Positions 22,645 through 35,300 are shown, numbered from the stretch's first letter. The stretch is DNA of 64,000 nt from Sipunculus nudus (GCA_026874595.1 CM049314.1:35755229-35819228); one strand, 5' to 3'. The notes: a model not told the origin generated them from the sequence alone. Program-made: numbers and translations.

Positions 22645-23370
22645 ACTTGTATCCGCTAAAACAAATTTTTGCGGATACTCAGTTTACCGGGTTTCGCCGC
22701 AGCCGCCGTATTCGTTTCCGGGGAACTCCTCATTTGGCGTTGACCTCTGATCTTTCCTCTACCTTTCCTTTTTGGGGAGCTTTATGTCATGCAATTAACT
22801 GGTGGCGCCACCTGAAATCCGTTTTGCACAGCGTCCATCTTATCGTCTATCTTGGGTTAAAATTACTCATATCCCGACATTGGTTTGACTTATTCATCGG
22901 AAATTTGGCATGCGTGTACATCGTGGATAGCTTTCCTGATTTTATGACAGGTGGCGCCACCTTCATTCACGTTCATGCTGCAGATATACATGCTTATATA
23001 TCTTTACTGGTTTGACGGATCTTCCTGAAATTTTGCATGTGTTTAGATCTCACATAGCTGTTCATCATACATAAAACTTGTCGCGCCACCTGCAACCATT
23101 TTGCCCAACGTCAATCTGTTTGTCTGGTGTATATTAAAATTACTTATATCTCGGTAGTGGGTTTGACTTATCCACCTGAAATTTGCATTTGTATACATCT
23201 TGGATAGTTTCTCTTTCAAATAACAGGTGGTGCCGCCTGCAATCATGTTAACGTGGCAGACGTGCATTCTAATTTGTAACACATCTCACTGTATTTCCCC
23301 TTGCCACTCAACCCATGCCTCACCTTACCCGTCCTACTCTGATTTAGGCGGAGTCGCTTGTCGACTACCC
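22645..23370. repeat. Dimeric tandem repeat with GGTGGCGCCACC palindrome (copy 2)
   Basis: Palindrome sites at 22801 and 22950 are exact; 23079 and 23226 are degenerate. Spacings are 149, 129 and 147 bp, the same alternation as at 3250-4130. The flanks GTTGACCTCTGATCTTTCC (about 22739) and the segment 23288-23370 also match copy 1. Confidence 0.85.
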
Positions 23371-23399
23371 CTATTATATTTATATATGTAATGATCTGG

Positions 23400-25480
23400 T
23401 CACAAATATTTGTTAAGGAACCCTGAGCAAAGGGTAGAATGACTTCCAGACTTCACAATTATGTTTTTGTCCATACTCCTTACAAATAGAAAAAAGGTGA
23501 CATATCATGTAAGGGTTTCCAAGAAGATTTTACCAGGAACTCCCCAGATGTTAATTTTTGAAATTTGTTTAAAATTTGTGTCCTGTCTGACTGCCTGGCT
23601 TCTCCAAATCATGATGTTAGCCAGTCGTTCGCTGTATATAAGTCATCATGACCTAGTTTTAGGTTTCAGGTTTTGCTCCCTGAATGTTGCGTTAGGAAAT
23701 TCTATACCTAACGGATACAATTTTGATCATCTTACATACGGGGTCCTCAAATTATGTTTTTGTTGTAAAGCTCTCCTGAATATTATGTCAGAAGATTCTA
23801 GGCCTAATGTATATGATTTGGGAACTGACTGTATTAGTGCTTTAAATTATATTGTCAGCACATAGCTAAAAAATATGCAACCATTACCTTTTGCAAGGCT
23901 TTTTTTGCCTAAGCCCTCCCTGGATGTACAGTAAGAATTTTTAGGTCTAATGTTTACAATGTGTGCCCTGTTAACGCTCGAACTGCTTCATTTAAAGGTC
24001 TTAAAATAATAGGAAAAAAGCGTTAAGAAAATAGAAAAATAAAATGGTGCCACCAGCCTTATGGAACTGAGGAACTCTTGATAATCCATATGCATGGAAG
24101 TCATCATGACAATCTATGCATTCGTTATTCAGGTACTGGAGCTTTTGTATCAAATTCTTAAATTATTCTCATTCTAATCAGGTCCCATAACTCAACGAAT
24201 ACATGTGGCAGTGACCTAATTTTAAGTGTCTAATGAGAAGTTTCAAGGCCCTCCTGGATGTAAAATTAGAAGATTCAATGTCAAATCATTATTATTTGTG
24301 CCTTGGAATTGACAAAGCTAAACATCGGTGAAAAAATACAGGTGGCGCCACCAGTCTTCGGGAAGTGAAACAGCTTGTCTAGATCAATACACATTATAAA
24401 ATTTGAGGAGACAATTGAAACCACATATGAAAAACTTATACCTTTCCTGTATTTTGACAGTCTAAAAATATATGGGGAAATGCGTGTAAAATAGAAAAAT
24501 ATACATGTGGCGCCACTAGACATTTAGAACAGAGAAAAATAGTCATGATCAATAAATAGATGAGCTTCCAGGACATTAGATGTATCCACAGATGAGAAAC
24601 TGACACCTTATCGTAATTTGACAAATTTAAAAATATAGGAATAATTGGGTGAAAAATAGAAAAATAATAGTTACGCATCCAGTCTTCGGAAAATGATAAA
24701 CTGGTCATGATCAATAAAAAATTAAAGGTTTCAGGACACAAGGTAAAACCACAAATAAGAAACTGACACCTTGCTTTAATTTAGCAGTCATAAAATATAG
24801 GAAAAATGTGTGAAAAAAATCAGGTGGCGCCACCACACTTTTGGAACAGATTAACTTGTCTAGATCAATACACATTATGAGATTTAAGGAGACAAATGAA
24901 ACTAGATATGAGAAACTGACAACTTCCCTTTATTTAGCAATCCTATAGTACATAGCGAAATATTGTGTGAAAAATCGAAAAAATATAGGTGGCACCACCA
25001 CTCTTTCGGAACTGATAACTCTACACGTGATCAGTAAACAGACATACGATGAAAACACAGATGAGAAACCGACACCTTTGCTTCAATATTTCAGTCTAAA
25101 AATATAGAGAAAAGTGCATGAACAATGGAAAAATGCAGGAGGTGACACCAGTCTTTTGGAACTGATAAAGCTATTTATGATCAATAAACGTATGAGGATT
25201 CAGGACATTAGATGGACCCACATATAAGAAAGTGGGACCTTGCTGTAATTTAACAGTCTAAAAATAAAGGGGTAAGTGCATGAAAAATGAGAAAACGTTG
25301 GCCCCAACACTCTTTGGGAAGTAATGAAAATAGTCTTGGGGAATATTCAAGGCATGTTTCATAGCAATCCATGCATTAATGATGGAGATACATGAGATTT
25401 TGTGCGCAGAAAGTGCCAAGCAAGCATATTTCCATGATGGACACTTCGTGCTTCTAACCGTTTCCTGATACATATACTTT
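23400..25480. repeat. Dispersed repeat body with a 150-168 bp tandem array
   Basis: From about 24040 a monomer recurs at roughly 24047, 24341, 24508, 24668, 24823, 24988, 25139 and 25298. Each starts with GGTGGCGCCACC or a variant, then a CTTTCGGAACTGATAA-like block, GATCAATA, GAGAAACTGACACC and TCTAAAAATATAGG. Exact palindromes lie at 24341 and 24823. The 5' portion (23460-24040) repeats the phrase CCTCCTGGATGTA and shares blocks with 39240-39905. The 134-codon frame at 23461-23865 follows repeat periodicity and is not accepted as a gene. Confidence 0.8.
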
Positions 25481-25499
25481 TGGGCAATGAATGGGAAAT

Positions 25500-27537
25500 G
25501 GCATGAGAGCTACATTTCAATTTCAGCTGCGTAAAAGGAATATAGTTACCATCATAACAAAGAACTGCAAAAAAGATAGCTTACCACATAATTTCAAGCT
25601 CCGTCTGATTACCTTAGCGGAAACTACTGTATCATAGCTGACGTAAACGTCAGAGGAACTGTCCACCAAACCCTACAGAATCCTATGGTTCGTTTATATG
25701 TGGAATAGAACAGTTTTCATCTTGGAACCAGGGCTACCATGACGGCTTTATTGTTCAATTACATAAACCATTATAACATTCGTGATGTTCCTACTTTTAC
25801 AAGTGCTTCTTCATCTCGCAATTTAAAAATCAGTTTTAAACTCAGACGCCATGGTGTATAATTTACAACGTGATATCTTCATCTGTGATAAAAGTGCGGA
25901 GGGGGCACATTTTACATGTGCAATTTACTGAATTTCTGTATGGAAATGTAAAACAGTTGTAAAAGCTTTTTATGCAGATAATACAGCAGAGCATGCATTC
26001 TTAGAGTTACACCTCTTTGCTCTCCGTCATGTATATTATTATCAAAGAGGTGTTGTACTTCTCCTGAGGTTTTTCACAATTCCTTCAACCAATCTTTATC
26101 GTGAAGCATTCTAAGCGTACACTTATTACTCATTCATTATAAATAATCCCATAAACAATTTGAGGTATTCATTATGTTCCCATAGTTAGGGCATACAATG
26201 ACGATTTACATAAACGTGTGTACTCTCTTTTAATAAAACACACCTATCGGTAACAGATCAGACAGATGTACAGAATGATGCGATGGCTACTTCATGAGGT
26301 GCGGTTGAGGAAGCATACTACAATATCTGGTAATATTTAAAATCAGAATAAAAAATGTTCAGATATGATTAATCCACTGGGTAAACAAACATACTGTGGT
26401 CACAACGTATTCCCTACAAGTTATGAGGAATTACCCTCTGCACAAAGATTTCCTAATTTCATGTATCAAATTCCCTAAACACGCAAGGAATTTTGATCAG
26501 AACAAATATGATACCACCTGCACATATTTCAAACGTCTTAGACAGTCTGTCGATATATCATATTATACCAGGTAATGCTCATCGTTGTTCGTATTTCAGG
26601 TTGTAATCCCCACCTTGAAATGACATAATCAGGGCTGACAAGCATTTATTCAAGTTTTGTTGGCACGCAAGGTAACTTCCATGTGCAAACATCATCGATA
26701 TTTTTAATTTATCTGAATGAGTTGAGAGCCCATACACCCTTAGGAACTATCTTCTGGATGTACTGTCCTATTTTTACTCATCACATTAATGAAATACATT
26801 TGTCATCGGTTATTACTTATCATTATTATTTGATGTTGTTCGCGCACATGTAATGAAAAACTGAATAAAATACATAGGGTGCTTTATGGACTCGTGGTCT
26901 TGTGAATTCCATAGAACATCTTGCATAAGATTATTTGTATAAAATGTTAGTACCTGTAGCCCGAGCTCAGCCAAAGGTGTAATAGGCTTGATTGTAATGT
27001 AACCCAAATGTAACCAAAATGTTAGAACCTGTAGCCCGAGCACAGCCAAAGTATAGGAGTAATAGGCTTGATTATAATTTAACACGTTTCGCTCCCGAAA
27101 CAGTCCAAGAAACTTGATACATAACAACTGAAAATCGTTGAGCTCATTCTTAGAAATATAAAAATACAGCTCTGGAGCGGGTTTCAATTTCAAGTGCGAC
27201 TATTGGTTATAGCCATCTTGAGCTAGATGTACAATTGAATGCACCACCTCGATAGTATGCAGGTCTTCATAATCTTTCTCAATATTAATAGTAGGTTTTA
27301 AGATCTGATGCTTCCTTGTTCGTGTAAGATATTAACAACGCTTAAAGTTTGCCCTCCATCGTGGAATGAGTAAATGATACACGCCACCTGGTATTTGTAA
27401 AAAAGACTAAATTGGCATCAAAAGGGTATAACAAAAAAATGATTATTTAAAAAAATCCCGTGTTACGTAAGAAAAAAGTTTGTCTCTACATAAATAAATG
27501 AACATAATTTCTCATGTGTTAATTGATATTTAAATAC
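25500..27537. other. No gene seen, apart from a short tandem duplication
   Basis: AT-rich. At 26939-27085 a segment of about 70-77 bp is duplicated: ATGTTAGTACCTGTAGCCCG and ATGTTAGAACCTGTAGCCCG, each followed by AATAGGCTTGATT. The minus-strand frame across it (26813-27193) mirrors the duplication. Confidence 0.5.
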
Positions 27538-30500
27538 CTAGAGCAGAGTTGCTTTAGTCCTATACACAAATGATGGGGCTTCTTTCATTTGCTCACATAT
27601 AACACCATCTTGCAAAGAAAAAACAGAATATGAACACTGTAGCTGGTTTATAAAGGATACAAATGGATTGATAGAAAAAGTAGCGTCTTTCAATATTAGG
27701 CAAATCGTTTCATCAAACCGTTGGTTAAGCAGAAACAATTATCCAACACTCTTTGACTCTCATTAAATCTTATACATATTATATACAAAAGGTGATGCAA
27801 GGCTTTCCAGAATCAGTTGTCTTACAATAATTGCATTTAACCTTATCTAAAATGGTTTAATTAAACAGATTATGAAGATATGATATTATTTGTTACATAA
27901 ACATGTAATCAACACCATTCTGTTAATTTTACGTTTGCATCAGGAAAATATTATTTTGGGAAGGTAGATTCAGCTCTCCCCGTTACTTGGGAAAATAATC
28001 TGAAAACTCTAGCTTATTGTTGTCTTTTTTGTCATACACAACTGATGCCTTGAAAAATTAGTACATAAATGTTTTATACACTGCTTTCTTTTACTAATAT
28101 TTTCCACAAAACTATGTTATCCGGATAATTAGATTTAATAACATCTGGCTGAAACATCCCACTGAAATATGCGCATGTCAAACAACAGAAATGAGAGTGT
28201 TTTACATTTGTATTTCTAAACTTTCACATTCTCATAAAGTTCTTTTGCCGTATTTTCTCCGCTTATAGTACAGTAATTGTGCTGCATTGGCGTTCCTCTG
28301 ACCATGTCCATTCCGGGGGTAGGTATGAAATCATGCTGCTTTCTAAAACAACGTTTTACATAAAAAAAATAATTTAAAAAATAGGTAAATACATTGCATG
28401 TTTGAATGCAATGTAGGAGTTCTTAATACATGAAAATTGAAAGGTATGTAATATGAAAACAATAATTATTTTCCGAAAAGATGGATAAAGAATTAATGCA
28501 ATTAAACCTGCAGTAGAATCAGCTAACCGTATCATATGACAGCACACCGACCAAGTAATAATCAGCATCACCAGTAGCAGTCCAGTCGTTGTTGCCAATG
28601 AAATCATCGCCTTTCTTAGTGCGTCTACATAACCTGATATAGCGATAACACACGAATTATTACAGTAAAAAATATTAATGGTTTATTGTAATACGCGTAA
28701 AATTAATGTTTAAAACTTGTGATCGAATATCTAATTGGAGAGACAAAGTAAAGGAATACACGATGTCATAATAGAAATCCATCAATATCATAAAATTAGA
28801 AAAAAAAATCTACTTTTAAATTAGAATTTTATTCAGTGGCAGACAAGGGATCATCAGCAAATTCATGCGGTAAATAAAATTAGTTCCTCCTTCTGTTATG
28901 TTCATACAAAGTAAAGATTAAGAATTCAGTGGGCAGATTAATTAAGTTTACCAGTGGTATACATCTGGTCACTTCCTTCTAAGAGAGATGTTTCCTGTGT
29001 ACCTAAGAAAAATCAATAAATACCAAACTTAATTTATTGACAGAAAGCATGGTATATATATATTAACCATTTTAAATAATCATAGGGATAGTGTGGCTTT
29101 TAAAAATATTTACTAATTTGTATGAATTTCACGGTTTATATAACATGATAAAAATTTATAAAAAAAAAAGTACGTCACGTGAATACTTGACTATTCCCTT
29201 AGGCTGCGTGTGTATTCGTATATATTTCAAATATATAAAAAAAAACAAATCCTAAACTCTGGAGTTTTTCATATGAAAGAATGTCTAGTGCTGGCTATAA
29301 AATACACAAGCAGTACCAGGTATTTACCTGCCACTCCCGCTGGAAAGCCGTATGCAACTAATGAAGTGGATCCATGACCATACGCGTACACGGCGAGTTT
29401 AACATTCGCGTTTACATGTGCCACATCATGGGGACCTCCACTAACGTTGCGGACGATTGTGCTGAAGACTGGATAACCACTGACTGGAGCCCATCCTGAC
29501 AGACCAATATTTGAACCATCCAGTGTGACCCCAGCCACGAATTTAGTTGGAGAAATAATCGAGACATAATGCTTGTAAACGTCTCCTTGGGATATATCTG
29601 TAAGTTCTGGAGTCATCCATAAGAATCGGTTTGAGTACTGGGACATTGGTAAGATGCGAATCATGAACGGATCTGACACGGCCAGACCGGCCTCAGCACC
29701 TTTGTTATACTGGTAGATAAAACAGTCACTGATGCAGCTGTACGTCTGGCCTATATTACTCTGGTAATTGACCTGTTTGTAGCTACCAGAATTTAGATTT
29801 TCCTTTATATATACTATGCGTATAACGTAACCAGTGTCCTTGTTTCTGCCGCCGATTGGAGGCAGTATGTACCTTCGGCCGGAATAGTGAAGAGGGGGAA
29901 TGTTCTCAATCAAGCGATCACAAAAGTTAACACTTACTGGTACTTGAGCACAAACATGTCCAGAAAATGCAGCAACTGATGCATTAGCTGTCACAAATGT
30001 CCCAGTGAGGTCATTCCTAGAAGTAACCGAGTAGGTTCCAAACGACGGTAAGATAACAGAGCTGTTTGAACCATTAGGATAGGTTAAAGCGAGCTGTGTG
30101 TGGTCATTGAGAGCTGCAATAATTATTTCAGAGTTATACCTGTAGTAGCTATTTGTGAAAGACGGTAAAATAAACCGATATTTCTTGGAACTGACCGGAA
30201 CCAACATGTATGCACCAGTTGTACCATACTCCTCAATGTGAACTTGGACGGTTATAGGTTCCTCTGATTGTACCAATATAGCTTTCTTCTCCACCTTGTT
30301 TGAGCTTACGCAATAATCGTTGCTGAGAGTAAATATGTGTCCTTTGTCCTTGAACACTGTCAGGGATTTCATAAAATCAGGACCAATGACCTGTAGATTA
30401 AATGTATACGTATAAGTATATGACAAGATATGACTATATGTAATTATCGGTGCATGTCTAAGCAAAATATCGTTATTGCTTTAATAAGGATTGTGTCTCA

Positions 30501-31642
30501 ATCACTGAGGAAATTCTTTGTCGCTTCATACGTAAATCAGATAGCCTTCTATATTATATTCGATAGTGTTTAATTATTAAGTACCTGCACTGTGGCAGCT
30601 TTGACTTCAGTAGAAAGCAGTATTTCGAAATTAGTTTCATTGTTAAGTCTTGACGTTGAAGGGCACACAGCTATATATTCCCTGGCCCCTGCAAATGAAG
30701 AATAAGCTTAGTATTATCGTTTTTGCTTAATACTCTTACAAGCATTATTCATGAACAATGAAGCAAACTGTCACTGATGTCACAATCATATGGGCACGTA
30801 AAATAATTTTTTGAGGGATTCGCAAACCGATATAACCCCATTAATTAAAATATAAAACTGCAATCCGCTGCTTTGTCAAATAAACCGTAATAAATTTATA
30901 CGCCCTTACTAATGGTGATAATAGAGGTATATTACATAAGACCAGATGGAACAGGTTCAGTGTTTTACATAAAATGGTTCACATATTTTCCATGTAAGAG
31001 GGCAAAGTGGATAACGTGTCAGTATTCAGGTAATAAAGGATATCCCAAAGCTCTGGCTGCGGTGACGTACTGGTGGTTATTCGGAAGGTCCACTTCTATC
31101 TAATTTGGCTGTATGCAACATTGTCAACATAAGCATTGTAATCAGAAAGCGGCAATTACACTGCGATAAACCATTATAATTTACTGTTTCACGTGCACTC
31201 TTCAAACCAAACTTATACTTGCTGAAGAAGTTTTTAATATTTACATGACTTATTTTTCATGTTTCATTCATAGGTATATTTTAATTTGCAAAGTAGCTTA
31301 AGCACGGTCAATTGAGCATGGAAAGAAGAAAAGAATGAGTCATAAAAATTTCATCTAATCTGGAACATTAATGCACACCATATTATTATACCATGTTATC
31401 TATGACTAACGTGTTATAAGGACAGATAATCTGATGTGATAGAAAACTTGCTTGATAATAATTTATTGTTTTATTGCTTTCTTGTTATGCTTAAATATTC
31501 AAATCTATTGTTATGCTTAAGTATTCAAATCATTCGATATAAATAAAAATGTTTAATTCTATATAATTATGGATATTGACTCACCTGTACACACGTTAAT
31601 ACTGCCAAATATGGCAGTCATTAAAAGAACTGTCCAAGCCAT
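27538..31642 (-). CDS. IgGFc-A: IgGFc-binding-domain type I membrane protein
   Basis: Six exons on the minus strand: 31585-31642, 30585-30688, 29328-30390, 28952-29002, 28508-28624 and 27538-27608; 1464 nt, 487 aa. Residues 1-19 (MAWTVLLMTAIFGSINVCT) are a signal peptide. Residues 55-408 form one large exon whose hallmark, CAQVP then CDRLIENIPPLHYSG, matches the N-terminal domain of IgGFc-binding protein. CISDC further on is a second Cys pair. A 17-residue stalk precedes a membrane span at about 434-454 (SLATTTGLLLVMLIITW). The last exon has a strong acceptor (TTTTTTCTTTGCAAG) and gives a 23-residue tail ending YRTKATLL. Known family members are secreted mucus-associated proteins with roles in innate defence; a membrane-anchored single-domain form suggests a surface receptor or mucin-like anchor, which is inference. 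The last exon is the least certain; reading on past 28508 would instead end at 28374. Confidence 0.85.
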
Positions 31643-32202
31643 TCTGCCAGTCTTCCACAAACGGGTACACACCAGCTTCGACTGAACTAGCTAACCGCTT
31701 GGTATTTAGATAACATCTGATGGGTTAACACATACATTGTTTATCTTCCTAAAACCACAGTACCTTGATTTACAATATACCGAGACAAGTTCTGTTTGAC
31801 TTTGTGATAATAATGTTTCATTAAACAAACTGCTTTTGTTTCAGACTGACAAAGGGCCAGCAATATGTTATTGACAGTCAGGGAAACTACTCAGAACAAA
31901 CAATTATGCAAATAGAGCCCGTGATACATAGCTCATTTAATAGAATCACATGATATGGTTTAATATACATGTATATCATATGATATCATTTACGGAGTGA
32001 TATAATATGATAATAACAAATTTTGCTAACTCAATTGTAGCGGCTGCACACGCATCACCAAAATATAACTCAAGGAAAAAAACTGATGAAATTTAAATAA
32101 AATTCATTTAACTGAAAATATTATTTTTACATAAGTGTACAGTCCGTCCAATCTGTTACACTACTGTCCCGCCTTTGTTTTCTCAAACGACCTCTCTCTC
32201 TC

Positions 32203-32205
<3 letters not shown>
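31643..32205. other. 5' flank of IgGFc-A, no other gene
   Basis: AT-rich. On the minus strand a TAAATA-like box lies about 65 bp upstream of the ATG, a weak core promoter candidate. Confidence 0.35.

Positions 32206-32274
<69 letters not shown>
32206..32274. repeat. (TA)n microsatellite, about 68 bp
   Basis: An uninterrupted TA tract directly abuts the Penelope-like tail that follows. Confidence 0.97.
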
Positions 32275-32276
<2 letters not shown>

Positions 32277-32440
32277 TGGTATAGCCGTGTTAGTCTGTAG
32301 TTGAAGCGAAGGTTAAGATAAACAGTGACACCTTTTAGATAGACAGACTAACTAGTTTATTAACACACGAGCTTTCGAAGCACACATGCAGCCTTCTTCG
32401 TCAGGTGGTAATTAAATGGGAACTTGTAGGGAGATAGAAC
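32275..32440 (-). mobile_element. Penelope-like 3' tail with hammerhead-like core (copy 2)
   Basis: Read on the minus strand: CCTGACGAAGAAGG, then GCTTCGAAAGCTCGTGTG, TTAATAAACTAGTTAGTCT, AAAGGTGTCACTGTTTATC and finally CAGACTAACACGGCTATACC. Similar terminal words (CAGACTAACACGGCTA, GTTAGTCT..AAGGTG) are remembered from abundant vertebrate repeats related to Penelope-like elements. CTGACGA at 32398-32404 and GAAA at 32373-32376 bracket a short stem, as in hammerhead ribozymes reported from such elements. An extra A next to the stem makes the ribozyme call weak. The inverted partner lies at 38828-38986. Confidence 0.55.
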
Positions 32441-32514
32441 GACAATGTATAGAGTCCATAATTCCAGAAACAGTGTATTTACATAATGATTGGATATTAA
32501 GTAATTTTATAACC

Positions 32515-32885
32515 ATGATGCCCCGGGTGGGCGGGGTACAGTGAGTACACATCGCCTCACTCGGGAATTCCGCGAAACCGAATGAAGGTCGACGTCAATC
32601 ATATTATGACGTTACGTCGAAGGGTCGCCTGGTCCAAAGTGCGGCCTTGGTGGTACAGACCGCCATTTCCAATAGTGGTCCCCAACCGAGTCGCCTGTCG
32701 AATGCCAAAATCGGTCCGATTAAACGGTCGAGGGTGTGCTGCGAGCCGGATACCTAACCCTACTCCCTCTGTGAGGGAGGGGGAGGTACGATTTCAGAGT
32801 ACTCTCTCCGGCCCAGATATTGTCTCTCCCGCCGTCGGGCCCGTTATATATTCCATGCTAGGCCGCCGGTATGCAAAGGAAAAAA
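32515..32885. other. GC-rich island, unidentified
   Basis: About 350 bp are far richer in G+C than the surroundings (CCCCGGGTGGGCGGGG, CTCCGGCCCAGATATTG, CCCGCCGTCGGGCCCG). The 113-codon + frame over it has no recognisable domain. It is not rRNA or tRNA as far as can be seen. It may be a piece of a dispersed element from a different base-composition background. Confidence 0.5.
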
Positions 32886-33084
32886 TTATCATAAACATAA
32901 GTTACATAATAAAGCTTAATTGAGAAAAATAAAACTAGACGACCACAGGTCGAACGCTTGCCGGAAGTAGCCGGAATATGACAGCGAAACAGACGGACAG
33001 TTACTAGGCAGACAGACAGGGAACATTTGGATCTGATTAAATGAAAAACCCCTATCATGGAAGAAACAGAAGCACATCTTTATG

Positions 33085-33248
33085 TGGTTTGGCTCATCAC
33101 AGATGAGTAGACAGACAGACAAACAAACAGACAGATAGAGAGACAGACAAACAGACATCTGACATACCATTTGGGTTTTCCTGTCGGAAATACCGACTGA
33201 AACTGGGACAGACAGCAATGGCAGCGGGGATTTCAATATAGCCCTCAA

Positions 33249-33305
<57 letters not shown>

Positions 33306-33310
33306 ACAAG
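33085..33310. repeat. (CAGA)n-rich stretch and (TA)n(TG)n microsatellite
   Basis: CAGACAGACAAAC-type words fill 33105-33155. A TA tract runs from about 33252 to 33286 and passes into TG repeats up to about 33304. Confidence 0.9.
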
Positions 33311-33581
33311 TTATTAAAACAAAAAAAAGTGTTTATTTTTTTTTCAATGAAGAGACAATGCAAGAGCCAGGAAAATGTAGTATTTCTGTGTGATAATGTG
33401 ATAAAGGTAATATACAATATCTACTGTTATTATTAATAGCTATCCTATACAGGACAATCCGTTTGTTGACAGAAATAAAAATAATACAATTCCAACTGAA
33501 TCCTTTACAGTTCTTTTCTCATTGTCTGCTGGAAATAAGAAAAAGCAATGAAAATGAACATTGAAGAGTTGAACGTCCACA

Positions 33582-33779
33582 ATGCCGAAGAGCAAGCGAA
33601 GACGCGTTCGTGTTAGACAGACCCCCGGCCTCTGGGTAACGGAGACGTGCCCTTTCATTGCTGGACAGGCAGGTCGGCCTGAAGACATCTACAAGTCTCA
33701 TGATGGCTTAAATTATTTTCTTAGTATTAGGGGGGAGCGCCGTCAAAGTTTTTTGCGCCTGCCGGACGTTTGTGAATAA
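33582..33779 (+). CDS. Small basic ORF of unknown nature, doubtful
   Basis: A 65-codon frame begins MPKSKRRRVRVRQTPG and ends LPDVCE, in a locally GC-richer segment. The Lys/Arg-rich start resembles a nuclear localisation signal, but there is no splice context, no family and no homologue in the window. It is most likely part of a dispersed repeat; a small real gene cannot be excluded. Confidence 0.15.
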   Translation: MPKSKRRRVRVRQTPGLWVTETCPFIAGQAGRPEDIYKSHDGLNYFLSIRGERRQSFLRLPDVCE

Positions 33780-34172
33780 GACGGTGCACTTGACACGAGC
33801 ACGATGGAAATTTAAGAGGAAACGTGGCTATCCCAAGCCGTAGTTGAATTATTTTGACCCCAAAGTAAGCAATCCTAGATGGAATAGTTTCCTTTTTTAC
33901 CCGGAACGCTGGGAGAGGCTGGGGAATTAATAAAGGACAGGGCCTTTTTTTAGTCCGAAAAACCTGGGACTTTGCAATTAAAAAAAAATGACAGGGACCT
34001 TTTAAGCCCGTTCTAGCTCAGGAAACGGTCATTAGAATATTGTCGGGAATCCATATCATCCTACCTGTGAGCTGGGACGGTCCAGTAAACCGCAATTATA
34101 CGCGTATCCATCAAATGGTATGGCAATTTTACAACATTTACAAATACAACATATATATATATATATATATGA

Positions 34173-34700
34173 GAGCTGGAGAATTCGCGGAGAATTCATC
34201 ATGATGGACATTTTGCGGAGAGTTTAAATATCATGCAACTGTAACCGTTGGGATTGAATGAAGGAGTGGGTTAGCAGATGGTGATAGCTTTTTTCTTTTT
34301 ATTTATCATTAAATTCGAGCAAAAGTACAGTTTATTTATTATATTTTATTTTTCCTTAAGAACCTGTTAATATGATATACCTGCATGGTTTTGTTCCGGT
34401 TAGCACAATACACCGTTGAAACATTATGTTGTGTTTTGCGTTTTCGTCTTATGTAAGATCGGCAGTCAATGTTAGCTGGTGATCCAGACTGGTGTTAGTG
34501 GCAATATCACATTGTTTGCGCTTAAAATGCTTAATTATGAACAGGTTATTATTTCAGTAATTTAAAAGTGAATAAATGTCTTTAGAGTAATATAGTTGTA
34601 AATTTTAATTGATTTTTACGTGTAATTAAAAGTATCATTGCACATAAAAACTCTCCGAAAATTCTCCATGAATTTCTCCGCGAATTCTCCGCGTTTAGAA
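34173..34700. mobile_element. Inverted-repeat element (MITE-like), about 520 bp
   Basis: The left arm, TGGAGAATTCGCGGAGAATT then GCGGAGAGTTT, is answered by the right arm at 34646-34697 (AACTCTCCGAAAATTCTCC then CTCCGCGAATTCTCC). The arms are about 50 bp with a few differences and the interior is AT-rich and non-coding. No target duplication was identified. Confidence 0.6.
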
Positions 34701-34704
34701 ATTG

Positions 34705-35300
34705 ACTGATATTCATGCCGAAACTTTCGTGCACTTTCGTGTTGTCTGACGTTCCCGGACACAAATCTAAGACGAGAAGGACTAAACCCCGCCCCGGTAG
34801 GTTAGTTTGGACCCCGAAGAAACGAACCCTTGCAGGAAATGCGGTAGGACGGGCTCTCTCTTATTCGGGGAACGCTCGAACAGGGTGGTGAATGATTGAA
34901 AAAATCTAGGGCCAGTTTCACTGTCATCATGGTAACAGAATAAATATTTTGTAAATTTCATAGAGACTTGGTCATCTAATAACAGCAGAAAAAAATGTTC
35001 ATAAAAATGTAGTCTGGTGTCCATTGTACCCTGGCCCACAGCCGGGATCCCAAGGGAAGCCTAAATTTTACTCCACCCCCCCCCCAAAAAAAAAACTGTT
35101 ATTTATTTTATTTTAATTTTTAATTGTTGGATGTAGTTGAATATCATGGTTTATTTATAAAAAATAAGATGCAATTCATAGGAGGAAAATAGATTTTATT
35201 AAGTTTATTGATACATTTTTAGAACAATTTGATATTTTATTTTTTATTTTTAGATAAACAATGTGTTACCTCAGACCTGTACTCATGGTCCAACATACAT
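34705..35300. other. No gene seen
   Basis: It includes CCCCGCCCCGGTAGG and other GC-richer words followed by AT-rich sequence and a C/A homopolymer pair at about 35076-35095. Nothing recognisable. Confidence 0.4.

Noticed and set aside
23461-23865. 134-codon plus-strand frame
   Set aside because: It follows repeated blocks (CCTCCTGGATGTA family) shared with 39.2-39.9 kb; no protein family and no splice context.
26813-27193. 126-codon minus-strand frame with an internal peptide repeat
   Set aside because: The peptide repeat simply reflects the 70-77 bp DNA duplication at 26939-27085; no family resemblance.
28374-28507. Read-through C-terminus of IgGFc-A after the membrane span
   Set aside because: A donor at 28508 joined to the strong acceptor at 27608 keeps phase and gives a total length (487 aa) almost equal to IgGFc-C (486 aa); the read-through tail has no counterpart.
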